Source of the DNA: Hemicentrotus pulcherrimus
Taxonomy: Eukaryota; Echinodermata; Echinoidea; Camarodonta; Strongylocentrotidae
NCBI GenBank assembly: GCA_003118195.1
Contig: BEXV01000332.1
Location: 87,874-151,873, forward strand
Length of the DNA stretch: 64,000 bases
Direction: 5' to 3'
Shown one piece after another: positions 9,308 through 18,970 of the stretch; position 1 is the first letter of the stretch, and the number at the start of each line of letters is the position of its first letter. The notes under the pieces are model-generated. The model was not told where the DNA came from and searched no databases. It worked only from the letters and a program-made list of their open reading frames with translations. Both the position numbers and the translations under genes were made by a program.

Positions 9308-10568
9308 ATCTCATCTTCCGCACTTGTTCTTGTTTTTCTTTCTAACTTAACTCTCTCTCTTTAAATCGTTTTCTCCCTGACACTTTCTCTCTCTTTCGGT
9401 TTTGTTTAATCGTGTTTCTATGATAAATCCGCATATATTGTGTAGCATTATGCATAGACATTCAATTTGCATTTTATTACAGTTCAAAATTAAACAAATC
9501 TCCAGTATTTACTTGTTATTACTCAATTAATCAGCCTCAATTCTTTATTTAAATATGAATATTCCTCACTTAACAATGATTACCAAAAGACTAATAACTA
9601 GGAATCTATTCTATTTGTATCATCAATTTGTTGGCAAGTATGGAATATGTAATACGTTATGATTTATTTTACTGTGTATTATTTGCACTTGTCTATATCA
9701 AAGTTTGTTGAAATGCTTTTTAAAACAGAGCTTGTAAAACTTGCAATGTAATTTAGCTTTTGGGCTACCATTTTGCAGTTGTTCTAATAAAACCATTTTA
9801 CTACTTGTACTTATTTCTTGATTCATGCGTTTGTGAAAGTTTGATACACGAGAAAAAGGTTTGAGTAGGAATCATGGAAAGACGAGAGGTATACAGCGAA
9901 ATACATAAGTTTTCCATCATCCACGTATAATGTCTTTACTCAGACATTGTTAGGGTTTAAAATCGTTGGATGGTAAATACATCACCATGGTAACTGGAGT
10001 CAATGTTAGCTCAGGGTATGAGTGACTTTAGGGCACGTTTGAAGTAGATATTACATCTATCGTTTCTAGCATAAATAGTGCAGTGTGTGATGGAGGCTTT
10101 AAATGTAGCCACCGTTTTGCCCTGCCCCTAACCGTACATTCAAACTTGGAAGTGTTTATCTGGTATACTATTTAAATATTTTGATATCATATAATTTGTT
10201 AAAGGGAAATCAAACATTAGAATTACGCATACCTTATTCGAATCCAGCAGTAAGTAGCCATGCTTTGTCGAACGAGACTTCCCAACGGTGGTCATGGGGA
10301 TAGTAGCTACATTTTGAACTTTTCCATCAGAGTCTTCTGTAGATGTGTTTAGCGTGCTGGGATTGTTCTGACAGAGATTTGAATTCATTGTTGAATAATT
10401 CCGTTTGGGAATGTCTTTCATCGACCCGCGCCTACGGTATGTGTATTCCGATGCTTCCAGCAGGATGTGAGTGTAGTTTATAGCCCAGTGATGTTCCACT
10501 CTGCTCGTGAAGATCATTATCATTAACACTAAGCAGAATGAGAGCAGGAGCAGGGAATGAAACATCAC
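5142..10568 (-). CDS. ST6GALNAC3/5/6-like: ST6GalNAc-type sialyltransferase (433 aa)
   Basis: Four coding exons on the minus strand (10568-10233, 7067-6640, 6133-6026, 5571-5142) join in phase to 1302 nt, 433 aa plus stop. Residues 2-22 form a type II signal anchor (MFHSLLLLSFCLVLMIMIF), as expected for a Golgi glycosyltransferase. The L motif starts at about C121 (CALVFSSGHLLG, then GREIDRADCVIRQN and DVGMRTTVRVI). The S motif lies at about 260-284 (SWFSTGYMS, then VCDNVVCYGV). Motif III is YHYYD at 300-304 with H301; the VS motif is H327-x4-E332. GT29 enzymes of this clade transfer sialic acid from CMP-sialic acid in alpha-2,6 linkage to GalNAc in sialylated glycoproteins or gangliosides. 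The C-terminal 60 or so residues form an unusual basic extension. The exact paralogue within the 3-6 clade cannot be fixed by eye. Confidence 0.9.
5572..6025 (-). other. Sialyltransferase intron 3
   Basis: Between the S-motif exon and the terminal exon. It contains a short TTA microsatellite at 5740-5762 and nothing else recognised. Confidence 0.6.
6026..6133 (-). CDS. ST6GALNAC3/5/6-like: Sialyltransferase exon 3 (S motif)
   Basis: 108 nt, acceptor gtttgtttcag, donor CTGCAG|gtacaa. It encodes SWFSTGYMSVLFALD and VCDNVVCYGVSDVDYC. C276 is the expected partner of the L-motif cysteine. Its phases fit both neighbours exactly. Confidence 0.9.
6134..6639 (-). other. Sialyltransferase intron 2
   Basis: AT-rich intron with an A-rich run at 6300-6343. 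No other feature seen. Confidence 0.6.
6640..7067 (-). CDS. ST6GALNAC3/5/6-like: Sialyltransferase exon 2 (L motif)
   Basis: Acceptor cttatctaag, donor AAACAG|gtaaat. It begins ELDLHCKHC and carries the whole sialyl motif L, the CMP-sialic-acid binding region. One of the two cysteines that bridge motifs L and S is here (C121 by homology). Confidence 0.9.
7443..8128. repeat. Local direct duplication around a single-N gap
   Basis: Inside sialyltransferase intron 1. Two blocks occur twice: ATCTACAAATATAATGTTAT onward (7445-7530 and 7861-7945), and the block beginning GCAAATAATTACGCAAAT (7548-7624 and 8038-8116). The second copy holds about 90 bp absent from the first. A single N at 7814 lies between them, so a haplotype or assembly join is as likely as a true tandem duplication. 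Confidence 0.7.
7817..7862. repeat. SINE tail fragment
   Basis: TCTCTAAGCGCTTTACAAAT and ATTACCCCGGTCATTGGAT match the distal part of the SINE at 24163-24475 and a piece at 18293-18400. Short and 5' truncated. Confidence 0.5.
8121..8672. mobile_element. TTAA-bounded MITE-like element
   Basis: A 544-bp segment is bracketed by TTAA at 8121-8124 and 8669-8672. Its ends are inverted: AGGGATCC on the left and CGATCCCT on the right. TTAA target duplication with short inverted ends is typical of piggyBac-like elements. No transposase is seen, so it would be non-autonomous. Confidence 0.4.
8673..8838 (+). pseudogene. LINE ORF2 C-terminal remnant
   Basis: In one frame 8679-8834 reads TKLQILHARREELCLKFAQK, then SNWFKLNASTRNM, then a stop. 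The pattern of a short helix with L-x-x-R-R-E-x-L-C-x-K-F-A is typical of the extreme C-terminus of animal non-LTR retrotransposon polymerases. Plus strand, opposite to the host sialyltransferase gene. Only the 3' end remains. Confidence 0.55.
8839..10232 (-). other. Sialyltransferase intron 1, proximal part
   Basis: AT-rich intronic sequence apart from the CT-rich tract. No further element recognised. Confidence 0.5.
9230..9400 (+). repeat. CT-rich simple sequence
   Basis: Pyrimidine-rich stretch with a perfect TC run at about 9277-9303 and shorter CT runs after it. It lies within sialyltransferase intron 1. Confidence 0.8.
10233..10568 (-). CDS. ST6GALNAC3/5/6-like: Sialyltransferase coding exon 1
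   Basis: 112 codons: cytoplasmic tail of almost nothing, signal anchor, then a Ser/Thr/Asn-rich stem with N-glycosylation sequons (NYT, NYS). Donor AAG|gtatgc, phase 0. Just before the ATG the minus strand has ttctttttag|ACCGTG, a good acceptor. The mRNA exon therefore probably begins at 10574, with 5' UTR in an upstream exon I could not place. Confidence 0.85.
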
Positions 10569-10582
10569 GGTCTAAAAAGAAG

Positions 10583-11334
10583 AATAGAGCAGGGACTTGA
10601 TAGACAAGGACTGGAATCAAGCCGGCGAAACTCTTGTAATTTATTCAACGCAGTCGCGAGTTCTAAAGCGTAACAATGGGATGTGTAACATTCCACTTGG
10701 CTTTGAAGTTCCATGCTCCGTCCCGCGCTTCCACTGCGGGGACTTTCGGAAGCCAGGCACCAGTTTTACATTTATTACAAAATATCAAATTACCGGCAAA
10801 ATTTCAGTGTAAATCAAAAACTTTATATGGGGATTGTATTGGGAATAGTGCATCAAACAAATTTTCAAATTTAGAACTCCGTCCTTCCTATAATTTGTGT
10901 GCCAGAGTTGGTAAAAGAAAAATTACATCCTGACAAAAACTCAATATTTTAGGATGATGCGCTAATTTGTGCATGCTTTAATGTCCCGTTATTTGATCCA
11001 TGATTTACAATCTTCAATAACATTTAGTTCGCTAATGCGTGTTTTCGCGTGTTTTTTGTATTTTTCAACTTTAAAAAAGGTTGAAATTACACAAGTTTGT
11101 GTTCGCTTGTTCTACTCTTTACACATTCAACAGTGGATGATAAATAATTGGAAGGGACAGCGAACAATTGCTGTGATACCATTTTCTGATGTAGGAATTC
11201 TAAATCCTGAAATTTCATGTGCTCTTTTATTCTACCAGCTGCAGATTAGCGCATAACTTTTCGGCGGCGTGGAGCATGGGGTCAAAGGAGAGCAGCTTGA
11301 TTCCAGTCCTTGTCTATCAAGTCCCTGAATAGAG
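10583..11334. mobile_element. hAT-like MITE with 33-bp perfect TIRs
   Basis: The element spans 10590-11327 (738 bp). Its terminal inverted repeats are identical over 33 bp (10590-10622 and 11295-11327), starting CAGGGACTTGATAGACAAGG. CAGGG...CCCTG ends are typical of hAT transposons. AATAGAG flanks it on both sides (10583-10589 and 11328-11334). It has no transposase; three open frames inside are short and show no family. It lies immediately upstream of the first coding exon of the sialyltransferase. Confidence 0.85.
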
Positions 11335-11432
11335 AAACATGATGCCACAAAATTAAGCGTCACCACGCATCACCACAACTACCAAGTATAGCTTTTTATT
11401 CACGTGTTATCATTCAGTTGACCCTCTTCAGT

Positions 11433-11580
11433 TGACAACTTCCCCCCATCAATTACCCCCTAGGACAACTACCCCTAGGAAAACTAACCCCGGACAAATA
11501 CCCCTGGACAACTTACTCCTAGGACAACTACCCCCGGATAACTTTCCTAGGGGGTAGTTGCCTGGAAGTGGTTATCCGGT
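11433..11580 (+). repeat. Degenerate minisatellite (GGACAACTACCCC)
   Basis: About eight imperfect units of 14-20 bp built on GGACAACTACCCCTA, followed by one inverted unit (CTAGGGGGTAGTTGCC at 11547). Related wording in the opposite sense occurs at about 40390-40520. Confidence 0.65.
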
Positions 11581-12770
11581 GGTTGATGTCCAGGTGTACT
11601 GTCCAGATACGGTATATTTGCCCCAAGCCAAGGTGAAATGTACCAGTGCGCATGTGAGCTTCCATACACAACTGCTTATTATTCTTTCATCATTTCATCT
11701 TCTTCGATTGTTTTATTATTGTTTCAAAAAGATTTATCGAATTATGTGTCTTTCAAATCAAAGAATTCTTTCATAATTTAAATAATACAAGGGAATAGAG
11801 CTGAACAGGGAGGTAAACTTACCTTTTTCATTTTGAATGCTAACATTAATTTTCTCACGCAGTCCAAAATACAAAGGCGCCCGTCATATTATACATGTAT
11901 CATAAATGAAAGTCTTCCATCGCCCGAATACTTAGGTATCTCGTGAAAAACATCTGAGTCTCTCCAGGATGGAATGTTATAGGTGTCCAAGTCCGCGCTT
12001 CTTAAAACCAAACAAAACTATTCATATATAGCTCTAATGGATGACCACATCAAATCAAATTTACAAATTCGTCACAAAGCTGATAGTGGTTTGTTTGATG
12101 TCCATATCGCAAACGTAATTAGAGCTATAAATTTCAAGCCGTTCCATAGCATGTACAAAATAATAATGGAGTAGACTTTGAACTACTGCTAGTATGACGG
12201 CAAATATTAGCCAGGTGTCGTCACTCTTATCGCTTGAGATATAATATCTAAAAGGTATTCGTGCAAACATCGGCGACTTCCATAGGGACTATAGAGAGCT
12301 TTCACCTCCTATCCGTTATACAAGCTATCCTATGCGACTTCGCAGACTTCATGTGCAGGATAGTGTACATATCCTCCGCGTCTAATAAAAGTGAACATGA
12401 TTGGCAGTCTACCGTCTGCGTTCCGTTGTCATGGTGATGTATCAGTGCGGAGATTGATATCGTTTCACCCTACTGCTAGACCCAAACGTTAATGCGTATG
12501 ATATTTACTATTAATTATGATATTACCGCATCGTCATTGTAATTTCGCCGTTTATCAGATTAGGCGTAATCTTTCATTGTCACAATTACCCAACTGCAAA
12601 GACACCGCCCAAACTCGATAATTCAGGCTGCTATATTTGTATGTAAGTTTGAAGTACATGGAAGTAGGAGGAATATCGACTCATCTTATCTCAGTCATCG
12701 AATTTGATATTTTTGGGAGGAGAGAGGGTGATGGTGGTCCCCCTCCCTCCTCCCCTTCCCGTATATGTCT
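11581..12770. other. Intergenic, nothing recognised
   Basis: Upstream flank of the sialyltransferase, including its expected but unplaced 5' UTR exon and promoter. No TATA, CpG cluster or coding homology could be assigned with confidence. Confidence 0.4.
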
Positions 12771-12771
12771 C

Positions 12772-12868
12772 TCTGTCTCTGTCTGTCAGTGTGTGTGTGT
12801 GTGTGTGTGTCTCTCTCTCTCTCTCCTTCTCTCTCCCTCCACCTCTCTCTCTCTCTCTCTCGCTGTCT
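12772..12868. repeat. Compound TG/TC microsatellite
   Basis: A TG run at about 12789-12810 passes directly into TC/CT runs up to about 12868. Confidence 0.9.
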
Positions 12869-12869
12869 A

Positions 12870-14239
12870 TATAAATCAAGTTTATAGACACCAAAATAGA
12901 AGTGAAATATGATATTAGTTTTAGAAAGGAGACAACGAAAGAACGCGGAAGAGCACAAACATTTCGGCACAGGTAATGTTTAGATGGGGACAAATTATGT
13001 TAAGGTTCATATTTTGTACTGAGATTGATGGGTAGGGGGTTGAGGAGATGCTTAGACTGCATTAAATGCCCCCCCCCCTTTCCCATACACAGAGCGCCGC
13101 CTTCGTCCCGAAATTATGGTAAAAATCAAAAGAGCATTATTAGCTAAATACTGTACTGAGATGTAGGAATTTCGTCATGCTCAAAGTTCCATAAAATAGG
13201 CATCATTCCAAATTGAGGACAATTAAAATGACATCAACAATTTTGACATCTCAGACTCAAATGAAATCAAGTGTTCAGCTTTATACACCACCAAGTGCAC
13301 ACTCGCAAATTAAATGTAAAATGTTTATATAAATGCAAGTTGAAAGGGTCATTATCACAGTTTTACTGATACTATTGTATTATTTTTTGTATATAACCAT
13401 AGATTTATTCCAATAAATACGTAGATAAAATTTAAAGATGGCTTATATCCCATTCGCGACCGTGTAGCTACATGTATCAGAACGGAAGATTTGCGGCCTG
13501 CATGAGACTAAACAACTCCGATCACGAGGTCAAGAGCAAAGTTCATTTATGCTATTTAGTCGCTGGTGCATATGTTTTGATAAAACGAGTGAGTGCATAC
13601 TAGCAGGTACTCGTACATGTTCAGTATAACACACTGCGCAATATTGATTTCTGTGATTCCTCCTAAATCTCGCAGGCAGGTGAGTAGAATCAAATTAGGA
13701 AATCCTGAAATATCAAACATATGTGTCGATTATGTATTTACAACGTTTAATTGTGTAAGCTTAGGATGTAGACTAAAATGATAAGAGAGTGCAATGTTAT
13801 CCGGTTCATACATTTCAGGCATATATAGGTCGGGAGTTCATTGATTTGATCATCAGGGATCGATATACTTTATCTAGTTTGCATGCACAAAACCTTGTCA
13901 GTAGCCATGCATAACATAATATACGCCTTTGGTCTGCACGGTGAGACTATGCTAAAGGCAAGTTGCATAAATATGCTCTTTACCTTATCTGCCGCAGATA
14001 TGGCCAGAGACGGACGGAGTTAGGCTATTATCAAGGTTTTATGAATTGTTGTAAAGTGTCAAATAGAGTTTGTGCCTGCAGACTATACTCTATCACTTGC
14101 CCATGGTTAGAGTATAATTGTTCCTGTAGTCGCACTGATGATGTAAGTCGATCATAGAGTGGGTTCATGCAGACACAATGCATTTATTATTATGGCACCA
14201 GTTGTTTTAAAATGAAGTATAGAGCAACTGCACTTGTAG
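12870..14239. other. Intergenic, no gene seen
   Basis: AT-rich sequence with a short C run at about 13071. Both strands were examined and no coding homology or repeat was identified. Confidence 0.4.
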
Positions 14240-14242
14240 GCA

Positions 14243-15966
14243 GGACAGTACATAAATGCGTTGAATGGAGGCTATGCGATGTTGTTCTGGCTAGTCTTTC
14301 CTTCATGCCGATCTTAGGTTGAGTTCTGTGATGATAGATATTTCAGTCATGATTTTTTTCCCCTCTTTTCATTTCAGACGTGTTTATTCAATATAAAAAC
14401 AATAACATAATTTCGCTTACAATGCAGCAAACCGATGGAACATCAACAATACACAGATTATTTATTCAAATATAACTAAGCAAATTCGTAGGGAATTTCA
14501 TAGTTTGTACTTTCAAATGTTCGTTTATTTCTATTCTGTTAGTCATTTCTCAAATCAAATTAAAATCTCTATTATCGTACCCATACTCATTACGAAAATG
14601 ATCATTTTATAAATAGACCAAAAAGCAATCGTCAATATCAAATCGATTCGGTTTGCGAATTCATTTTGAGTAATAAAACAATATGTATCTCTATTTTAAG
14701 ATGAAAGCACATACAACCAAGTCCTTTAAATATTCCAAGAAGTTTTCATTTGCCTTACATGAAATGAAAGCATGAAGCACATCTTCAGTCTCTTTGCATT
14801 TTAAACAAAGGTCATCGTATGAGAGATCCCACTTGAACAGATTTTTACGAACTTGTAGCATATTATATAAAAGCTTGAAATTAAATTCACGTAGACGAAA
14901 TTATTTAATCCCAATCCAATCCCAATAACGTCCTTCTGCAAGACATCTTCCCAATACAAACAACATTTATTTGTTTCAATTTTGTCAAAACTTATCATAT
15001 TATACCACTGTTTACTTTTCAAAAAACTATAAACAGGCTTAGCTGATTTTCGAAATACAATGTGGGGCTTAAAGAAATTATGGTCTTTGCAACCCAAAGG
15101 TACCCTATGGTAATCATTTATCCAAATTTTTCGAATTGATTTTTGTAGCTTTGTATAGTCATTTACTGAAACAAAAGTACCATTTTTAAAGATATCATTT
15201 AAGTATATAATACCACTTTTATACCAGTCTTCATAAAATAACATTTTCTTTTCAAAAACAATATCTTGATTATACCATAAATATTTTCGTCGACATGTTT
15301 CTGTGTCTGACATTCAGCTGATGTGTATTTTTTATGAGGTACCATGCATGTTATATTTCTATGTAAAAATGTAGGACATTTCTAAGTTTTAAGAGATTTA
15401 AAGTATAATCAGTATAATTGCAATTCAGCAGTAGATGCAGGCTTTCCTTAACAGTCAAACCAATGTTTACACATATCTTTCCAATTTCCTTTTGTATTAT
15501 CTAAAAACATCCCAAGCCACTCCAGCCTAAAACTAAACATTTGCCTTTTAAAATCGACAATTCTTATCCCTCCTTTACAATAATCCTCAGTAATAATTCA
15601 TCGTTTTACCTTTTCAATTTTACTTTTCCAAAGCAATTTAAATATCAGGCTATTAAGTTTTATAAAAAAAGTAGACGGTATTGTATCAACAATCATTAAA
15701 TGTAAACTTGACTAATTGCAAGAGATTTAATAATAGTCAGTCTTCCAAACAAAGTCAGATTTCTTTTTCTCCAGTTATCTAGCAGTTTTTGCATTTCTTC
15801 TAATTTATTTTGCCAATCTATCTTTAAAGCACACTGCAGATCAGTTGCGATATGACGTCCTAAGTATTTTACTGGCTCATCTGTCCAATGTAAGCCAAAA
15901 CAAGATAACAACCATCGTTGGCAGGCTGTTCCAATCCAAATCAAGACAGTCTTTTCTCTATTTAAC
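14243..15966 (-). mobile_element. Tx1/L1-like LINE 3' end, copy 1, with flank
   Basis: The minus strand encodes the post-polymerase C-terminal part of a Tx1/L1-clade ORF2: LTIIKSLAIS, FIKLNSLIF, GGIRIVDFKRQ, then a region beginning MSDTETCRRKYLW. Several stops and frame breaks make it a dead copy. Element sequence runs from about 15966 (cut at the N) to about 14372, where a GAATAAA is seen near the 3' end. 14243-14365 is non-LINE flank also present beside copy 2. Confidence 0.8.
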
Positions 15967-15967
15967 N

Positions 15968-18070
15968 AAGGCAGGACAATACATAAATGCGTTGAATGGA
16001 GGCTATGCGATGTTGTTCTGGCTAGTCTTTCCTTCATGCCGATCTTAGGTTGAGTTCTATGATAATAGATATTTCATTCATGATTTTGTTTTCCCCTTTT
16101 CTTTTTAGACGTGTTTATTCAATATTCAAACAATAACATAATTTTGCTTACAATTCAGCAAATCAATGGAACATCAATAATACACAAATTATTTATTCAA
16201 ATATAACTAAGCTAATTCGCAGGGTATTTCATATTTTGTACTTTCAAATGTTCGTTTATTTCTATTCTGTTAGTCATTTCTCTCTTAAATAAATAAATCA
16301 AATTAAAATCTCTATTATCGTACCCATACTTATTACGAAAATAATCATTTTATAAATAGACCAAAATTAAAGCAATCTTCAATATCAAATCGATTCGGTT
16401 TGCGAATTAACTTTGAGCAATAAAACAAGATCTATCTCTATTTTAAGATGAAAGCACATAAAACTAAGTCCTTTAAATATTCAAAGAAGGTTTCATTTGA
16501 AAATGAAAGCATGAAGCACATATTCAGTCTTTTTGCATTTTAAACAAAGGTCATCGTATGAGAGATCCAACTTGAACAGATTTTTACGAACTGGTAGCAT
16601 ATTAAATAAAAGCTTGAAATTAAATTAACGTAGACGAAATTCTGTAATCCCAATCCAATCCCAATAACGTCCTTCTGCAAGACATCTTCCCAATATAAAC
16701 AACATTTATTTCTTTGAATTTGTTAAAAACTTAACATATTATACCACTGTTTACTACTCAAAAGACTATAAACAGGCTTACCTGATTTTCCAAATACAAT
16801 GTGGGGGTTAAAGAAATTAAGGTCTTTGAAACCCAAAGGTACCCTATGCTAATCATTTATCCAAATTTTTGGAATTGATTTTTGAAGCTTTGTATAGTCA
16901 TTTTCTGAAACAAAAGTACCATTTTTAAAGATATCACTTGAGTATATGATACCACTTTTATACCAGTCTTCATAAAATAACATTTTCTTTTCAAAAACAA
17001 TAATTTTTTATCTTGATTATACCATAAATATTTTCGTCGACATGTTTCTGTGTCTGACATTCAGCTGATGCGTATTTTTTTTATGAGGTACCATGCATGT
17101 AATATTTCTATTTAAAAATGTAGGACATTTCTAAGTTTTGAGAGATTTAAAGTATAATCAGTATAATTGCAATTCAGCAGTAGATGCAGCCCTCCCAAAC
17201 AGTCAAACCAATGTTTACACATATCTTTCCAATTTCCTTTTGTATTATCTAAAAACATCCCAAGCCATTCCAGCATAAAACTAAACATTTGCCTTTTAAC
17301 ATCGATCATTCTTATCCCTCCTTTACAATAATCCTCAGTAATAATTCATCGTTTTACCTTTTCAATTTTACTTTTCCAAAGAAATTTAAATATCAGGCTA
17401 TTAAGTTTTATCAAAAAAGTAGACGATATTGTATCAACAATCATTAAATGTATAACGTCACTAATTGCAAGTGATTTAATAATAGTCAGTCTTCCAAACA
17501 AAGTCTGGTTTCTTTTTCTCCAGTTATCTAGCAGTTTTAATCTATCTTTAAAGCACACTGCAGATCAGGTGCGATATGATGTCCTAAGTATTTTACTGGC
17601 TCATCTGTCCAATGTAAGCCAAAACAAGATAACGACCATCGTTGCCAGGCTGTTCCAATCCAAATAAAGACTTTTCTCTATTTCACTTCGGTCCTGCACC
17701 ATCGCCAAAAAACCTCTAATTCGATTAAAATATTTCCAAAATAATTTATATCAGATACATAAAACAAGGTGTCATCTGCATATTGCAGCAATTTCAGATC
17801 AATACCTTTATCATCAATATCTATACCTTTGATTTCTTTATTTTCTTTCACTTTATTTGCCATTAATTCTGCGGCCATTACAAACAATAAGGCCGAGAGA
17901 GGACACCCTTGGCGTATTCTTCTCAGAACATTAAAAGTTTCAGATATTAATCAACCATTTACAATTACAGAACTTGCAATATTAAAAGAATTGTCACCCA
18001 CTCCTGGAAAGCAGGCCCAAAATTAAATTTACTCAGACATTTTTTGATAAAAGTTACATCAATTACGTTA
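15968..18070 (-). mobile_element. Tx1/L1-like LINE 3' half, copy 2, with flank
   Basis: Nearly the same sequence as 14243-15966, including the non-LINE flank (15968-16090 matches 14243-14365), but extending further 5'. The extra part encodes reverse transcriptase: SKFNFGPAFQEW, RRIRQGCPLSALLFVMAAEL and the catalytic YADDT in LLQYADDTLFY (17678-17887). It is broken by frameshifts and stops. Its 5' end is lost at about 18070. Confidence 0.85.
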
Positions 18071-18292
18071 AAAGGATTTAGACAAATTTATTTTATTCAT
18101 GATATTCATAAAAAAAAAAAAACTGGCCTTCCCTCACTGCATATAACAGACCTTATGTTTCCACATTGTATCCGTTGCTTTATTATACCATGTGGTAGGA
18201 TCTGTGCTTGTATAGATCATCGATTTACAGGTGCGTGACGTCAGGGATTAATCAATGAGTAACTTGAGATTTGTTAAATACAATGTAAATTA

Positions 18293-18400
18293 AAGCGCTT
18301 TGCTGATATTATTACGCCGGTCACCGGATATATTCACGCGCAATGTGCACTATCTCCCCTCCCTGGGGAGTATTCTTACAATGTGGTCACCGACGTGAGG
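18293..18400. repeat. SINE tail fragment
   Basis: Contains AGCGCTTTGCTGATATTATT, CGCCGGTCACCGGAT and CTCCCTGGGGAG, shared with the left part of the SINE at 24163-24475. It lies about 300 bp upstream of the dehydrogenase start codon. Confidence 0.5.
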
Positions 18401-18705
18401 GCATTTACTAACACTAGCACGGCTCATTTAAAGGTATATATATTCATGTATGTTCGAAATCGTATCCATTTTATATACATACTTTTCCCTTAAAAATGTA
18501 TTTCCATTATAGTTGTGAATCCATATGAATAAATATTGTATTTGATAAGTTCGTTTAGCGTTTCAGCGTTGCGGAAAGAACTTTGTATTTAATTAAATGA
18601 AATGTGTTAAAAGATTTGTATACTATAATCCCTGTCAAAGTAAATTGTAATAAGTTGTTCTTTTGACCTCGTTTTAATGCAACTCCTGTTTGAATCACTA
18701 TCAGT

Positions 18706-18970
18706 ATGGCGTCTCGAGTCGCTTTAATTACTGGATGTTCGTCTGGTATCGGGATGGAGACTGCTCTACGACTCGCCCGACGATCTCAAGATCCTATTAC
18801 CGTATATGCTACGATGAGGAACATGACGTCGAAGAACGACATCGAGCACCGAGCTGGTGATTGTCTGGGGAAGTGTTTATTCATACGAAGGTTGGATGTG
18901 ACGAAAGAGGACACGATTGTAAATGTTGTTTCTCACATCAAGTCAAAGCACGGGCGACTGGATATACTAG
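18706..18970 (+). CDS. RDH8/HSD17B1-like: Dehydrogenase exon 1
   Basis: ATG to CTAG|gtatgt, phase 1. It carries the TGxxxGIG cofactor motif and the RRLDVTKED segment that sets NADP specificity and the adenine pocket in this family. Confidence 0.92.

Noticed and set aside
10597..11256. Frames inside the MITE
   Set aside because: Short, no transposase motif, confined to the inverted-repeat element.
12691..12993. Frames over the TG/TC microsatellite
   Set aside because: Simple-sequence translation only.
17769..18026. 85-codon plus-strand frame
   Set aside because: Antisense to the LINE reverse transcriptase.
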